Shown: one piece after another, positions 34,160 through 45,500 of the stretch
Numbering within the stretch: position 1 is the stretch's first letter
How the letters are laid out: the number at the start of each line of letters is the position of its first letter
NCBI GenBank assembly: GCA_016490735.1
Contig: JAEMWC010000039.1
Location: 778,501-842,500, forward strand
DNA: 64,000 nucleotides
Source of the DNA: Pachyseris speciosa
Taxonomy: Eukaryota; Cnidaria; Anthozoa; Scleractinia; Pachyseridae
Reading direction: 5' to 3'
The notes under the pieces: model-generated
Told to the model about the DNA's origin: nothing
The model's input: the letters and a program-made list of their open reading frames with translations, nothing else
Databases searched by the model: none
Position numbers and translations under genes: made by a program

Positions 34160-35959
34160 TCAGATTTCAGCCTTTTTTCCCGTGCAGCAAAGTGCACAAT
34201 AGCAAAACGTGGCGGTGTTTCATGTACTATTTCAAAAACGAGTGCGAGGGTTTCATCAGGTTTCTAAACGCGAGAAAACATTTGAAACCACGAGGCCGCA
34301 GACCGAGTGGTTTTATTGTTTTCGAGGATAGGTGTGTCGTAAAAGCAATTCCAAAGTCGACGCGACTAAAGACAAAAACAAAACAAAACAAATAGGCAGC
34401 TCGTACTTTTGAAGACTGGGCAAAAGCCCGATTTCTGAAAGTAGCAACTCTTGAACCAGGTGGCCTTTTTAAAGAATATGATTATCACCAAGTTCAATAT
34501 AGTTGGAAATTCCTTTAGGTCAAATTGGATGCTTTAAGTCTTCTTGGCTAGTGATTTTTATTCAAGAAGTTGCAAAATCCTCAAAGGAAAGATACCCACC
34601 CAAAACGTTATACCAGACCGTGTGTAGAGAAGAACAATGAGAAGTTAGACTTTAATCCTCTGGAAGCTTTGGATAAAAGGTGCAGTTCTGTTGCTGTATG
34701 TAGCACATGTCATTATTTATACTGATATCTAAATAGTCCAGTTTTATTTCGGGTTATCTTTACATGTTTTATAGGTTCTCTGTCTTTCGACGCGTTCTCG
34801 ATTCAAAAAATAAAGAGGACACAAGAAGACGAAAACTAAAATATTGGACTGTGGGATTATTAAGAAAGCATTCAGCTAAGTCTTTGTTAAATGTTATATA
34901 TTTTTATAACGGAAAATTATTTGGCTTACTTAAGTATATTCGTTTTGAGGAGAGCGTGTCTAAGACGGTTCACGGAGGTTTGCTGGATCTCGCGTATGAG
35001 CCACGTGTTGCAAAACATGTATATCACGAATCTTCATTCGATAAATGTCCAGTGGGCATAAACACTTTCCAGATATTTTTAAAGCCGCATAGCCTGGGAC
35101 CAGGCTCCGCAGTGGGGTTAAGGAGCGAAAAGAAGGAACGTGGCGAAAAAAAATCGTCGAGCGAGGCGAGCCGAGCGGGGGACTGGCGGTTATGATCGAC
35201 CACATTGGGCGATATCCTCTGACGATGGGGATGTGGCGGTGAATGTGAAGATTCGCGGCGTTACTTTAGGTCGTTGTGAGCAAGCAGCTTACAAGTTTTT
35301 TGGCATTTATCTTCGAAAATTACCTGGCCTTCATTTGCTCGAGGCTTGATGGCGAGAGACGCGTGGAAGTGGGAGAAAATGGACAAAATTCAGAAGGCGT
35401 TCAGCAGTGGCGGTTGTTTTAATTGCATGCCTTGTTGTTTATCTTATACTATTGTCGGAGGCTTCAGCGGCAAGTGACTCAAAGCGCCATAAAAACGCAA
35501 AAAACCACACTAAGGGCATAAGGTAAGTGATCTCCATTCATAAGGCTTACATTATATCTACATTTGGGATTAAAAGGTGCAACATTCGGTATTTTACGGA
35601 ACATTTCTCCCGATCACTTCAATCAAGCCGAGAACAGCTGTTTCAAAATAGAGAGAATGTATGAGACCAAATAGCGTGCGTGACGTCACGCAGTTCGGAC
35701 AGTGACGACACCTTCCATTACCTGGCACAAGTGAGCACTCAAGGTTAAACAATTCACTTCGATCGGCCTGAACAAATTTTCCTGTACATATCTTTGTAAA
35801 GTTGTGAAGATTTTAATCCAGTACAATCTGTCCCGTGAAAAGGTTTGCCGAGTTTAAATTCACCTGAAGCCCAAGTTTTTTGATAAGATAATTATTTCCA
35901 CTTATAGCAAACATATTTTACCATTTTCACCTCAAAAGTTTTCTTTTCATGTGTCGCAC
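34160..35959. other. Gene-free stretch with dispersed repeat words
   Basis: No gene recognised. 35093-35200 contains AGCCTGGGACCAGGCTCCGC and a GAGCGAGGCGAGCCGAGCGG stretch like the 5' sides of other coral repeats. 35725-35845 matches 45745-45850 in diverged form (AGCACTCAAGGTTAAACAAT, CACATATCTTTGTAA, AATCCAGTA). Confidence 0.45.
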
Positions 35960-36187
35960 AAGCTATGTAAAGTTAGCAAAACTAACAGTCATATGGCCCC
36001 ACGACCGTGCTGTGGGAGGCATGGGCCTATTCTCGATTTTACGTCACAAACTGCTTTGCATTCAAGTTTTCAAAGAGTTTTTGCATTGCAAAACAGTTTG
36101 TGACGTAAAATCGAGAATAGGTCCATGCCTTTCACAGCACGGTCGTGGGGCTATATGACTGCTAGTTTTGCTAACTTTACATAGCTT
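35960..36187. mobile_element. Foldback (palindromic MITE-like) element, 228 bp
   Basis: AAGCTATGTAAAGTTAGC at the left and GCTAACTTTACATAGCTT at the right are exact inverses. The arms of about 95 bases stay paired through CCCCACGACCGTGCTGTG and GATTTTACGTCACAAACTG, around a 40-base centre. No coding content. Confidence 0.9.
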
Positions 36188-37387
36188 GCCTATGCTAAGT
36201 TCGTTTGGCTGTAATAATGTGTCACGAAAATCCGGAATGTCAAAAGTTTGGTTTTAGCCATTGTGCTGTTATTTTCTTTGGTGTGTCCTCTGCAAGTTCC
36301 ATTCTTTCCATCAGCTTTGATGCCCCGCTCGCGATCGATCTGTATACTACAACAGTCCAAAACACAAAAATGTAAGGGGAGTGCAGAGAAGTTCCACTGA
36401 ATGAAAGATTACCTGTAGAGGGCTGTTACCTGTTATGGGGACACTTGTTGCACTGACCTTCAAACTTGTAACAAAGTTATTGCTTTGTGTGTGACAGAAA
36501 CCTACATCAGTCAAGATCGGATATGAGGCAGACTGTCAAGAATGTTTTCCTGAAAACCTGGCCCCTCATCAGTGAATAGGAACACGGACAACGATCACAT
36601 CGTAATTCCAGAGGCGTCGACAAACCTCTATCGCAAGCATAAATTTTGCATAAATTAGGTTAACTTTTTTACAGTTCGTTCCTCTTCCAAATAGAGCTTG
36701 AAAACGTTTGGGGCTTGTTACAACATTTCACCAGCTTCTAGCCTTATAAACTTTTCCATTAAAACAAAATGCAAAAAGGAAACAGTGCTAATTGGTCATG
36801 AGATAGCAACCTTTTTACTAGTCTTACGTCTTCGCACTGCCGATTGTAAGTAATTTAGTCACTTAAATGTTGACCATGCCATAAAAGTGAAAACAAAAGC
36901 TGTACCTCAAGCTCGATCTGCATGCGGCGGAAGCCAACACTTGTTTCTCCATCGGTTATAACTACATTATAGCCTCCCTTAAGCGTACAAAGTTCTGTCG
37001 AGTTGAGCTCAAATGCGAATTGGACTCCATTTATACAAAACCTCCGAAGATCTGTTTCCGGGCATTTACTGACTGTGCAGTGTACAGTTTCAAAAACGTT
37101 TCATTGCAACATCTGTTGTTTGGTATCATGGCAATGTAGACCTACACATTTCAGTAGAATGCACAACAGTCCCACCCTTTACTTCATGCAGTGTTTTGGG
37201 TCTTTCAACCCCCTGAAATTTAGACACTTACGCCTGGTTGAATAGTTTATTCTCAATAGGAACTGATACAGATATAATAAGTATATATCATTTCATAGAA
37301 AGTGTGTCGTACAGAGTTGTAAGCGAAAAGTACGTTTTCCGAGGTTTTACCACTCGGGAAAAAAAAAACGAGCAAAGCACTAATATA
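36188..37387. other. Gene-free stretch
   Basis: No recognisable gene or repeat. Confidence 0.5.
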
Positions 37388-38903
37388 TAGATTTAGCCAA
37401 GCCTAAAAGCGGAGCTCCACGATTATTATTATTTTTTACTGGTATGGAGCAACTTCGCATGGCTTTCCTTGCGCCAACATTTTATGTTTATAGCAGTCAA
37501 CAGGAATTGATCGCATTACAATAAAACAATACAAGACGCGTATGTTTGCTCGAAAACAAATTTAACAATCAAAACACGATCAAACATTTTCATCCAATAG
37601 GCATAATACGCAAAAAACTGACGATGTTTGATGAAAATGTGTGATCGCTTAGCCGGGGCTTTAATCCTTAATTTTACGAGGACTCGTTGTGATTTAATAC
37701 GTGTTAATAAGATACATTGTAAGGAAAAAAGTTTCTTAACGCTGTTGAGGCACCGAGGTCGAAAAACAGTCAGCCAAGCGGAGTAAAAAAGACTCGTGTT
37801 CGCTTGCAAAGAAAACAACTTAACAAAACAAACAATTCAACTACTTCTTTGCGTCCAAAACGAGTACATATGATTGTTATTTATATTCAGTCGAGAGAAA
37901 AATACAAGTTTCATTCCTGAACAAAAGTAACAAAGGTTAAACCAAATGTTAAGCTTCAATTTATTTGATTTACCTCACGGTCCTGTATTGTAGAGGTTTC
38001 TTTCACTTGAAAATACGCAAGCTTCAGTAAAGTAAGAACAAGCATCCGCAAAAATAGCAAACGGTTGGTCCAAAGGCAGAGCTTCTTCCACAAATTTTGA
38101 GCTACTCGTTCCTCTCATTAATGCCGGTGAACCGCTTTCTCGGTGAGCTGCAAGATGCCGCGGTAAAGTGACAGCAAAGCCCTCGAAGCGTTAAGTCATT
38201 TTGTTTTCAACCACACAATCGATCCAAGTTTGAAGCTTTTCTTGAGAAAAATCTTTCGCTCTTCCTTTTATTACTTGAAAATTCACGTTCCGGTGAATAT
38301 CTTTTGACAAGTTCTTGATTTTTATGCTTTTTGCGCGAATTTAAAGACAAACTTCGATCGAAGAAGATGAAGTTGTTTTGCTCAAAATGAACAAACCATC
38401 TGAATGTGAAATTACGAGGCGCGACACGAGCCGCAGAAAGCGCGCGAAAAATGAAGCCTCGATTTGGTTTGGGTGTCCTACACCTGGCTTGAGCCTGCGA
38501 TCCAATCAAAAACAAGTACCTGGTCAGCGGTCAACTTCAAAAAAACAGCTGACCTAAATGAGGTCTTAACTTGAGCCCGCGATATGGTTACGTGACACTG
38601 GTCAGCGGATCCCTTGTTTTGACAGGTGTCAATTGGCTATAGGATGGATGCCCAGTATCAAAGATGTACGCTGTAAACAAGCTGGCGCTGGTCAGCTGGG
38701 CCAGGTGGAGTATGGCCGCCATGTTGGATTATTATGATTATTATTAGGATATTATTAATGATTGGGCAACGTCGTCGTCGTCGTGCGGTGGCGCCCGCGA
38801 GCAATACCGCTAGCTAATTTTACCATGAGAAAAACAGTTGACGGGTTTCTATAGGTATGGTGCTCCGCTTGGCGGCCCTTCGGGCCACCGGAGCTCCGCT
38901 ATA
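37388..38903 (+). mobile_element. Repeated element, copy G
   Basis: Complete-looking plus copy from ATTTAGCCAAGCCTAAAAGC to GGAGCTCCGCTATAA (1.5 kb), with all landmark words of copy B in order and a four-unit (GTC) tract. It lacks the extra segment seen in copy B near 26.6-27.0 kb. Confidence 0.75.
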
Positions 38904-39489
38904 ATGTGATTTAAATAAAGAGATACTCAAAAGGTCATTTAACCCTTTTGTCTGTTTAACATTGAAGCAGAACATATTTCTATAGAAATAAAAAATAATA
39001 ATAAAACGCCGAGTACATTGTTGAGTTTCATAAGCACGCGCAAATTTTTATGAACACGAAAAAAGTGTCTAGAGAAGGACGAGCCGTAGGCGAGTGCTTC
39101 TCTCACTTCTCGAGTGTTCTTAAAAATTCCCAAGTACTTATATTACTCGATAACGTACGAGGAACATTTTTTTTTTTTTAGTCTTTGATATTTTGTCCCG
39201 GAGGTTTGCGCGAGCTTTCATACCGGCAGTATATTTATTAAATTTGACGACACTCAAACCCCAAATTTTGGTTTCATTGTGGTTTAATAGGGAGGCCCTG
39301 CCCAAAAGGGGAACATTTTTCACCCTTCCTCCACCTCTACTAGTCAGAAAAGGTATTGATTGAAGAAAAAAAAAAGGACAGAGATTTTGTGAAGCTAGAT
39401 CATGCTTGTTGATCATGCTACTTATGCATAAGCAGCTCGCCTGAGTCGGCAAAACACATCGCGTTTCAAGACAAAATCGACGAAAAGAA

Positions 39490-40020
39490 AGTGGAGATCA
39501 TGGTCGAGTCCGGAGCATCAGTTGCTCAGGTAATTATAACAAGACAAGAAATAAATCCCCAGAAAACACCAAGTGCAGAATTTTCTCCTAATGATCGCCG
39601 ACACCGGCTCCTATCTGTCAAAGGCGCTTCAGGAAATCTCCTATAGGTTGCAACACTGCTAAACGGTAAGGCGTGCGTAAGATCATCAATCAAGTCAAAA
39701 ACCGACAAGACCAATTTCCAATTCCCCACGAATGGAGAATTCGAGAGTCTGTTTGGAGGAATCGGTAAAGTAAAGGTGAAAGTAATCAAGCTACCCATCG
39801 ACCTCGACGTCAAACCCAAGCTGCAATTCAATGGTCAAGCCACGTGGACTCGAGACTCCGAAAGATGACACTGCTACCAAGTTCACTGTGGAAAGCATTG
39901 GCAATGGCTTTCCCTTCTGGAGACTATTTCATGGTTGTCATCGACAAATATGGCCACTTTCCAGAAGTAGAAATCGTGACTTAGCCAGATGCAAGACCAC
40001 TGAAGACCACCCTACCGGCA
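39490..40020 (+). mobile_element. Gypsy-type LTR retrotransposon remnant, internally deleted
   Basis: KVEIMVESGAS (39489-39521) resembles the aspartic protease active site (normally DSGAS; the catalytic Asp reads Glu). At 39745-39820 LFGGIGKVKVKVIKLPID and DVKPKL match the region just before Gypsy RT. At 39900-39980 AMAFPSGDYFMVVIDKYGHF matches the integrase core (D of DxY). RT and RNase H between them are missing. Frames are broken. Dead fragment upstream of the first IL-17-like gene. Confidence 0.7.
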
Positions 40021-40069
40021 GACCGCTTTAGCAGAAGTGACATCATTAGCACCAGCTCGTCAGCAAACC

Positions 40070-40246
40070 AATGACCTAATGCAAAAATGGCTGCCTTTAA
40101 ATTATTCTTTTGCTCGTACTCAAAACAGCCTCACTAATCTCGTTCGGATAACAAGTTCTCAAAAACGAGGTTAGTGAGGCTATTTTGAATACGAACAAAA
40201 GAATGATTTAAAGGCAGCCATTTTTGTATTGGGTGTATTGGTCATT
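40070..40246. mobile_element. Foldback element, 177 bp
   Basis: AATGACC...GCAAAAATGGCTGCCTTTAA pairs with TTAAAGGCAGCCATTTTTGT...GGTCATT. The arms of about 75 bases also contain CAGCCTCACTAATCTCGTT / AACGAGGTTAGTGAGGCT. No coding content. Confidence 0.9.
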
Positions 40247-40976
40247 CATGCCATTGATAAATTTCGCTTTGTTACTGCTATGTTAATCAGGCAAGAATGT
40301 ATAAATAAATATTTGCGTAGGTGTTTAAAGGCAGCGCATCCCAAAAACTGAAGGAAGTAAGAATCGAAAACAAAAACAACCAAGAATATCAATAAGACAC
40401 GTCAGTATTGCACCTTGTGCAAGGAAGAAACGTACCTGTAATATTTTTGAAATCATATGTAATGGCTTGATTTCCTGTTTCGATTCAACCGATACAACTA
40501 TTTACTGCGCCTTTGATGAATCGTCTGACATTAATCTCAATAGTTGAGATGCGCATGCGTCACAGACCGCAACGACTTTTATGCAAAGTTTGATAGTATT
40601 TGTCTGGTGTTGAGTATCCTAATCCCTTGGATTTACTTCTTTAAATCTGCGATATTTGCTTTTATCTGACTACCAAATTTATCAGTCAGTTGAAAATTCT
40701 CAATTTACAACTTCTATTTTTGGATGCAAAACAAATAATATCCAAGGAGCTCTAAAGGAGTAATATAGGAAGGCACCTAGCAAGCTGGAAACCTATATAA
40801 CCTATTGTCAGTATAAGAAGTTCCGTTTTGAATCTAATTATTTAAATTCCAATTTCAACCCATGTAGTGGTGCAAGCGAATCGATTTGGTTCTAAGATAA
40901 GGGAAAAAATGATTTCAACGGACAAAAATACAACTTCAGTTTTTTCTGGTGTCAGCAAATGTGGCGCAACTTGAAC

Positions 40977-40984
40977 CTATAAAG
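40977..40984 (+). promoter_or_regulatory. TATA-like box of the first IL-17-like gene
   Basis: CTATAAAG lies 73 bases before the ATG at 41057, allowing a short 5' UTR. Assigned by position only. Confidence 0.35.
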
Positions 40985-41056
40985 ACCAGGACATGTTGGC
41001 TGCTTATCATTAACCGCGCAACAAAGTGTGCAAGGGGAAACAGACAGCCAACAAAA

Positions 41057-43381
41057 ATGTACAAACTTGTGTTTTTGGTGAGTTGCTCTTCAGTTACTAC
41101 GTTTTACGTCATTTTCACAGCCTTCAAGCTTGCCCTTATGGAAGAAATCCCGCTAAATTGGCGAGAATTTCATCAGTTACTCTGAATTACTGAATTACTG
41201 TGGTTGTGTTAGATATGCTATAGAAAACAGCTCCAAGTTGGCAGAAAAGCAGTTTGTTCAGTGATGATGTGGTTATTCAAACGAAATTAGCTGAAAAAAA
41301 ATTTATTTTGATGCTGTATTTAACATGTTTAAAGAAATATTCTACTCACGTACCAGATGAATTTTTCAGGAGCAAGACGTCGACTATCCCAAAAATATAT
41401 AACAGCTACCTCGCTTCACGTTATCGGGTGATATTGTTGCTATCTGGGGTTTAGCATATTGAAATATCATAATAATTCGTTTTACTATCTATTTGTTTTG
41501 AAGACTGCGACCAATGTAATCACAATAGAAAAAAACATATCGCCGATGCATTCTAGCAAAAGGCAATCAGGAACCATTTATAAATTGAAAAGACTTTTGA
41601 TCAATGGAGACCCCGGCATCACTGAACTAGCTTGTGTAAATGACTAGAGTCGTCTGGAAGCCATTGGGGAATTAAACTCTTCGTCAGGAAATCGACACCG
41701 GGCCAACAACCTTGATTTAAGACTTGACGCATGAAAGAATGGCGAGCTACTTTCCTGAACTACAATAGCCGTACGGTTTCCTTACAACTTAGAGGGGTTT
41801 TTAATGCCTGTTAGGCCAATTAAGACAATCAGACTTTGGACTTGGAGGTCTAAGTAAATGTGTTTCCTTTCATCTCCAAAACCACCCCCCTCCCCCCCCC
41901 TCCCCTCCCCTTCCCTCCTCACACTCACACACACACACCCTGTTGAAGTATAGCATGATGCATATTCAGGTCATGGGTTTCCAACAACTAGAAGATTGGA
42001 TCCAACGTCTGGGATTTTTCATTTTACTAAAAAGTGACCATAACCATTTGATGAAATAAAAAATAACTGTACATGTAAATATTACTACAAGAAAACTTCC
42101 GAATTTCAAACTTGCTTCTTAAAATAGTAATCAGTATTTGGGTTTACCTCGGTGTAAAAACCTGGCGAGGTCTTCTTTGTTTTATGAGGTATTGTTTTGC
42201 TGTACCCCATTGTTTGGAATGTTTTGTTTCCTTTGTTTTACGTCATTCGTGAGTTTCACATGTTTTTACACCGAGGTAGAGCCAATTATTTGTTACATGC
42301 CACACGTAAGCATTACAAGTTAAATTTCGGGGAAACAAACATTGTTAGGTTGCATGACAGCTTTATTGGCCAGAACGCTAACAAGCCATAGACGGTGTGA
42401 GCAAATTCAAACAGTGAGTTACTGCTGGCACAAAGTTATAAGAAAATGGTTGACGTCCAACAAGGCACTGATATATATTGAATAGGCTTTGCTTATCCGC
42501 CGGCATCGTCAATCGTTAGCTAAACTTTCTCAGGTGCTTTAACCAAATGAATCCTCCTAGCAAAAGAATGTCATCATAGTTTCAAATAAGTAAGTTCGCG
42601 CTTTGACAGCAATCGCGATCGTTCCCCAATTTAAGAACTCAAACCTGAAAATGTAGTGCATGGACGCTCTGTCATCGATAGATTGCAATAGCCCTTTTTA
42701 GCTTGTAGATTTTGTTTTCCCAATGTAGACCATGTGATCTTCCTAAGGGAATTTGCCTTTTGTTTTTTCATAAATTATGCGTACATATGCACGTAAATAA
42801 GGCGAGTTTCAAGGAAACAGTTCTCTAGGGTAACAACACATGATCTACATTGGGAAAACAAAACATGCAAACCAAAAAGGTCTATTGATTTGGAAATCCT
42901 ATTGAATATTTTGACCCTAATCGGCCACCTCCTGTCTTGACAGGCGATTTGTTTTATGACTTTCTGTCTCCACGGAACAAGCTTGCCTTGCGGGCAAGAC
43001 TGGTCAGCATTATCCAGCTGCCTTCAGATGAGCGGCAATCATACCTCCGCAGATGACATCCTCAAGTTTATTCGCAGTCATGGTTACATGATCGTGCCCA
43101 CCTCAAATCCTGTATCGACAATACCACCATTGCCAACCAAAAAGACGAAAAGATCTGCTGGCGCATCTCCAGCGCTATATACTGGCAAATGCCCATACAA
43201 GATTCAGGTGCAAGATCTTATCGACACCGTGCCCAGGTTTGTGAGTAACGCGACCTGTAACGGTTGTGACATCAGGTGCAAGCCCGTGGTTTTTACTCAG
43301 CGGCTGCTTCGCAAAAAGTGTCATGACTTTTGGTTGTGGGACGAACAAGATGTGCGAGTTGCTTACTATCTGGGGCAGTAA
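41057..43381 (+). CDS. Secreted IL-17-like cytokine, two exons (paralog 1)
   Basis: Exon 1 is 41057-41077, seven codons (MYKLVFL), followed by a perfect donor GTGAGT. Exon 2 is 42944-43381, after the acceptor CTCCTGTCTTGACAG. The intron (1866 bp) is phase 0. The joined protein has 152 residues. MYKLVFL plus AICFMTFCLHG makes a complete signal peptide, which neither exon has alone. Residues 39-41 form a glycosylation sequon; 41-63 hold TSADDIL and IVPTSNP; KKTKR at 73-77 is a dibasic site. The core from C90 reads CPYKIQVQDLIDTVPRF, then ATCNGC, RCKPVVFTQRLLRKKC and FWLWDEQDVRVAYYLGQ. This follows IL-17 (PW/PY, R-P or V-P, A-x-C-x-GC, PV, VL), but the final CxC is absent. Cysteines 33, 90, 112, 115, 119 and 133 are shared with paralog 2. 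Likely an extracellular immune or signalling ligand. Confident in gene structure and paralogy, less so in the family. Confidence 0.75.
41878..41940. repeat. C-rich / CA low-complexity tract in intron
   Basis: CCCTCCCC runs followed by ACAC; intronic in IL-17-like paralog 1. Confidence 0.9.
42145..42278. mobile_element. Short MITE in the IL-17-like intron
   Basis: TACCTCGGTGTAAAAAC at the left and GTTTTTACACCGAGGTA at the right are exact inverted termini of a 134-bp element, with no coding content. Confidence 0.85.
42711..42866. mobile_element. Second inverted-repeat element in the IL-17-like intron
   Basis: TTTGTTTTCCCAATGTAGA at the left and TCTACATTGGGAAAACAAAA at the right frame about 155 bp, ending about 75 bases before the acceptor of exon 2. 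Confidence 0.8.
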
Positions 43382-43408
43382 ATTTCAGAAGCTGCAGCTA
43401 AACGTCAT

Positions 43409-43414
43409 AATAAA
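43409..43414 (+). terminator. Candidate poly(A) signal of IL-17-like paralog 1
   Basis: AATAAA 28 bases after the stop codon; another candidate lies near 43884. Confidence 0.4.
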
Positions 43415-43419
43415 CAACA

Positions 43420-44289
43420 AAATTCTTGACCAATAAGTTGTAATTAAGACAGTAACAAACTTACCTAAAGTGATTACCAAACAGCTGTAAAACCTTCCTT
43501 CGAGTCCTTAGATTCGCGTTATAATATATTTTCTAAATCAGACTGATATATCTTTAATTTGTATCTGTAGGATATTTCAACACATGCCTAGCGATTTAAT
43601 TTAATTAAAGTTGGTAATAATTACGTTAGCTAAAACCAACCAAAGCTTCACTTATAACCTTAAGCACAAAATATAGGCATTCATTTTAAAATTAGAATAA
43701 ATATATCCTGGGGACCAAGTTAACTATGTCCATTTGTTCAAATATTTTGAGGGTAGAAAACATATGATTTAAAATGTTGTGCCTCGGTTCCGCCAGTTAT
43801 GACAACGAAAGTTTAAAGTATTGTATTTTTCTCGTTCAGTTTTATGTCTTTTGGGTGATTATAATGTGAATTTTGCTCTTTAATGAATAAAACATCTTTA
43901 AAAGATAAAAATTCATTGTATTGACTTTGAAGAGTTTTAGCTCCACTCTAGACTGGCATGTTAAGACGGTCCTCTAGTTCCCTTTGTGTAACCAAGCGGA
44001 TGTGAATTGCAGTTATTGCGATTAGTTATACCACTTCGGTCAACTCCGCATTGTTGTTTTGTATTTGTTTTTTGTTTTGCTTTGTTTTTGTTTTTGTGCC
44101 TGCTTCAGTGGGCGAAATTTCACATATTCATTCTTGGGCTTGACTGGAGAAAGGGACAAAATACACATTCAAAAAATAAATAAATAAACATACACACTTT
44201 TTTTTTCTTTCAACTTTCATTCAACCTTTATATTGTATTTTTCACTATGTTGGGTCAACAACATATGACGCCCTTAGAGCCGTGATAAG
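43420..44289. other. Gene-free stretch, 3' flank of paralog 1
   Basis: AT-rich, no recognisable feature apart from T/A low-complexity tracts near 44060 and 44170. Confidence 0.5.
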
Positions 44290-44570
44290 GTCTTGACTAT
44301 ATACCGAAATAAGCAAAGGGCTCTTGGTGCCAGCTCATTCTGGAGATGGCTAATTACTCGCGATACCGAGTTATATATCATGTTAGGTGTTTCGGTGTCT
44401 TCATTGGTAGCCTGCGTAGCTGGCGGTATTGTAAGCGCACGGAGTAAAGAGTCGCTAAAAGCGAGAGGCGAAGCCGCGAGGAGAATGGGGAGGAGGCGTT
44501 TGACTTACCGCCTGACCTAAAAAACCTGGGTTTTTGAATAGTCCGCACACCAGTGTGCGGGAAAACGGAT
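44290..44570. repeat. Repeat-derived segment with short hairpin
   Basis: Contains TACCGAGTTATATATCATGT, also flanking the 33.8-kb MITE, then GTAGCCTGCGTAGCTGGCGG, a GAGAGGCGAAGCCGCGAGG tract and a perfect hairpin CCGCACACCAGTGTGCGG (44551-44568). Probably a decayed DNA-transposon end; family unknown. Confidence 0.4.
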
Positions 44571-45235
44571 TAGTTGAGAGAGGTAGACACGTTTTGAATC
44601 AAATGTTAGATCATCCTTCACATACTTCCCAAGGGACACTTTACTTTGTATATGACAAACCATCTGTAAAAATAATGGCGGTTTCCATCACCAATCAGTT
44701 ATTTAGTCCATTTAGTTGGGAACGGAATTGAGAATCTACTCTACCTTTCCCTACAAATCACCGCAGCTACGTTGTCCTTAAACAGCAGTTGAAGAAATTT
44801 CAAAGAATCGAAACCGCCCGTTCCGCTGAGACAATAATATCAGTTAACCTTTACACCAGTGACAACATATTCGAAATAGCGTGACCTTAAAAAGCATTAA
44901 TGAAGTACTGGGTTTAAATAAAAAATCAGCCGTTGCTGAAAAATATCTACAGAAGGCCTCCGATAGATCTGCTCGTTAGCGGGAAAATGAACAAAGGCTA
45001 AAGAACGACCCAACCACAAACCACGAAAGGGAGTTCGTGCAGGCCTGTCATGACTCTGTCATTAACTATTCTTTCAGCTGCGGTGATAAAAGTGGGCGGC
45101 CATTCAAAAACCCTTCTTCTCATGCAGGCGGTATTTCTCGGCTCGCTTTCAACGCAGGCTATTCTATTGGTTAATGCACAATAGAGAACAAGTAGAATCA
45201 TTTTCTTATTTACTGAGGATCGATTGCGGGGTAGG
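44571..45235. other. Gene-free stretch
   Basis: No recognisable gene, repeat or RNA. Short open frames at 44534-44731 (plus) and 44998-45201 (minus) show no family motif. Confidence 0.4.
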
Positions 45236-45282
45236 GTGGGAGGGAGGGAGGGAGGGAGGGAGGGAGGGCGGAAGGGAGGGAG
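45236..45282. repeat. (GGGA)n microsatellite
   Basis: About eleven GGGA units with a few changes, directly before the SINE head. Confidence 0.95.
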
Positions 45283-45500
45283 GCCGAGTGGTTAAAGCGC
45301 TGGCCCGGGTTCAAGTCCTGCTCTAACTCGGTCTCTCTTGTAAATAGCCAACTGGTTCGCCTCCTGCCAGTTAGGATTCTTAACCTGTTATGTTTATTTG
45401 AATTATTTGTTTCATGTATTTGCTCGGCCCCACAGGCCTTTGTGCTATAAATACTGCCGAGGGTAAATAACGGTCATTTATTTATTTATTTATTTATTAA
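45278..45500 (+). mobile_element. tRNA-derived SINE
   Basis: The head carries an A box TGGTTAAAGCG and a B box GGTTCAAGTCC, both perfect. The body contains TTTGCTCGGCCCCACAGGCC, TTTGTGCTATAAATACTGCC and GAGGGTAAATAACGG, and the tail is (ATTT)n. The body is shared, inverted, with 60215-60515. Confidence 0.85.

Noticed and set aside
39831..40031. A 66-residue plus-strand gene
   Set aside because: It is an out-of-frame reading over Gypsy integrase remnants.
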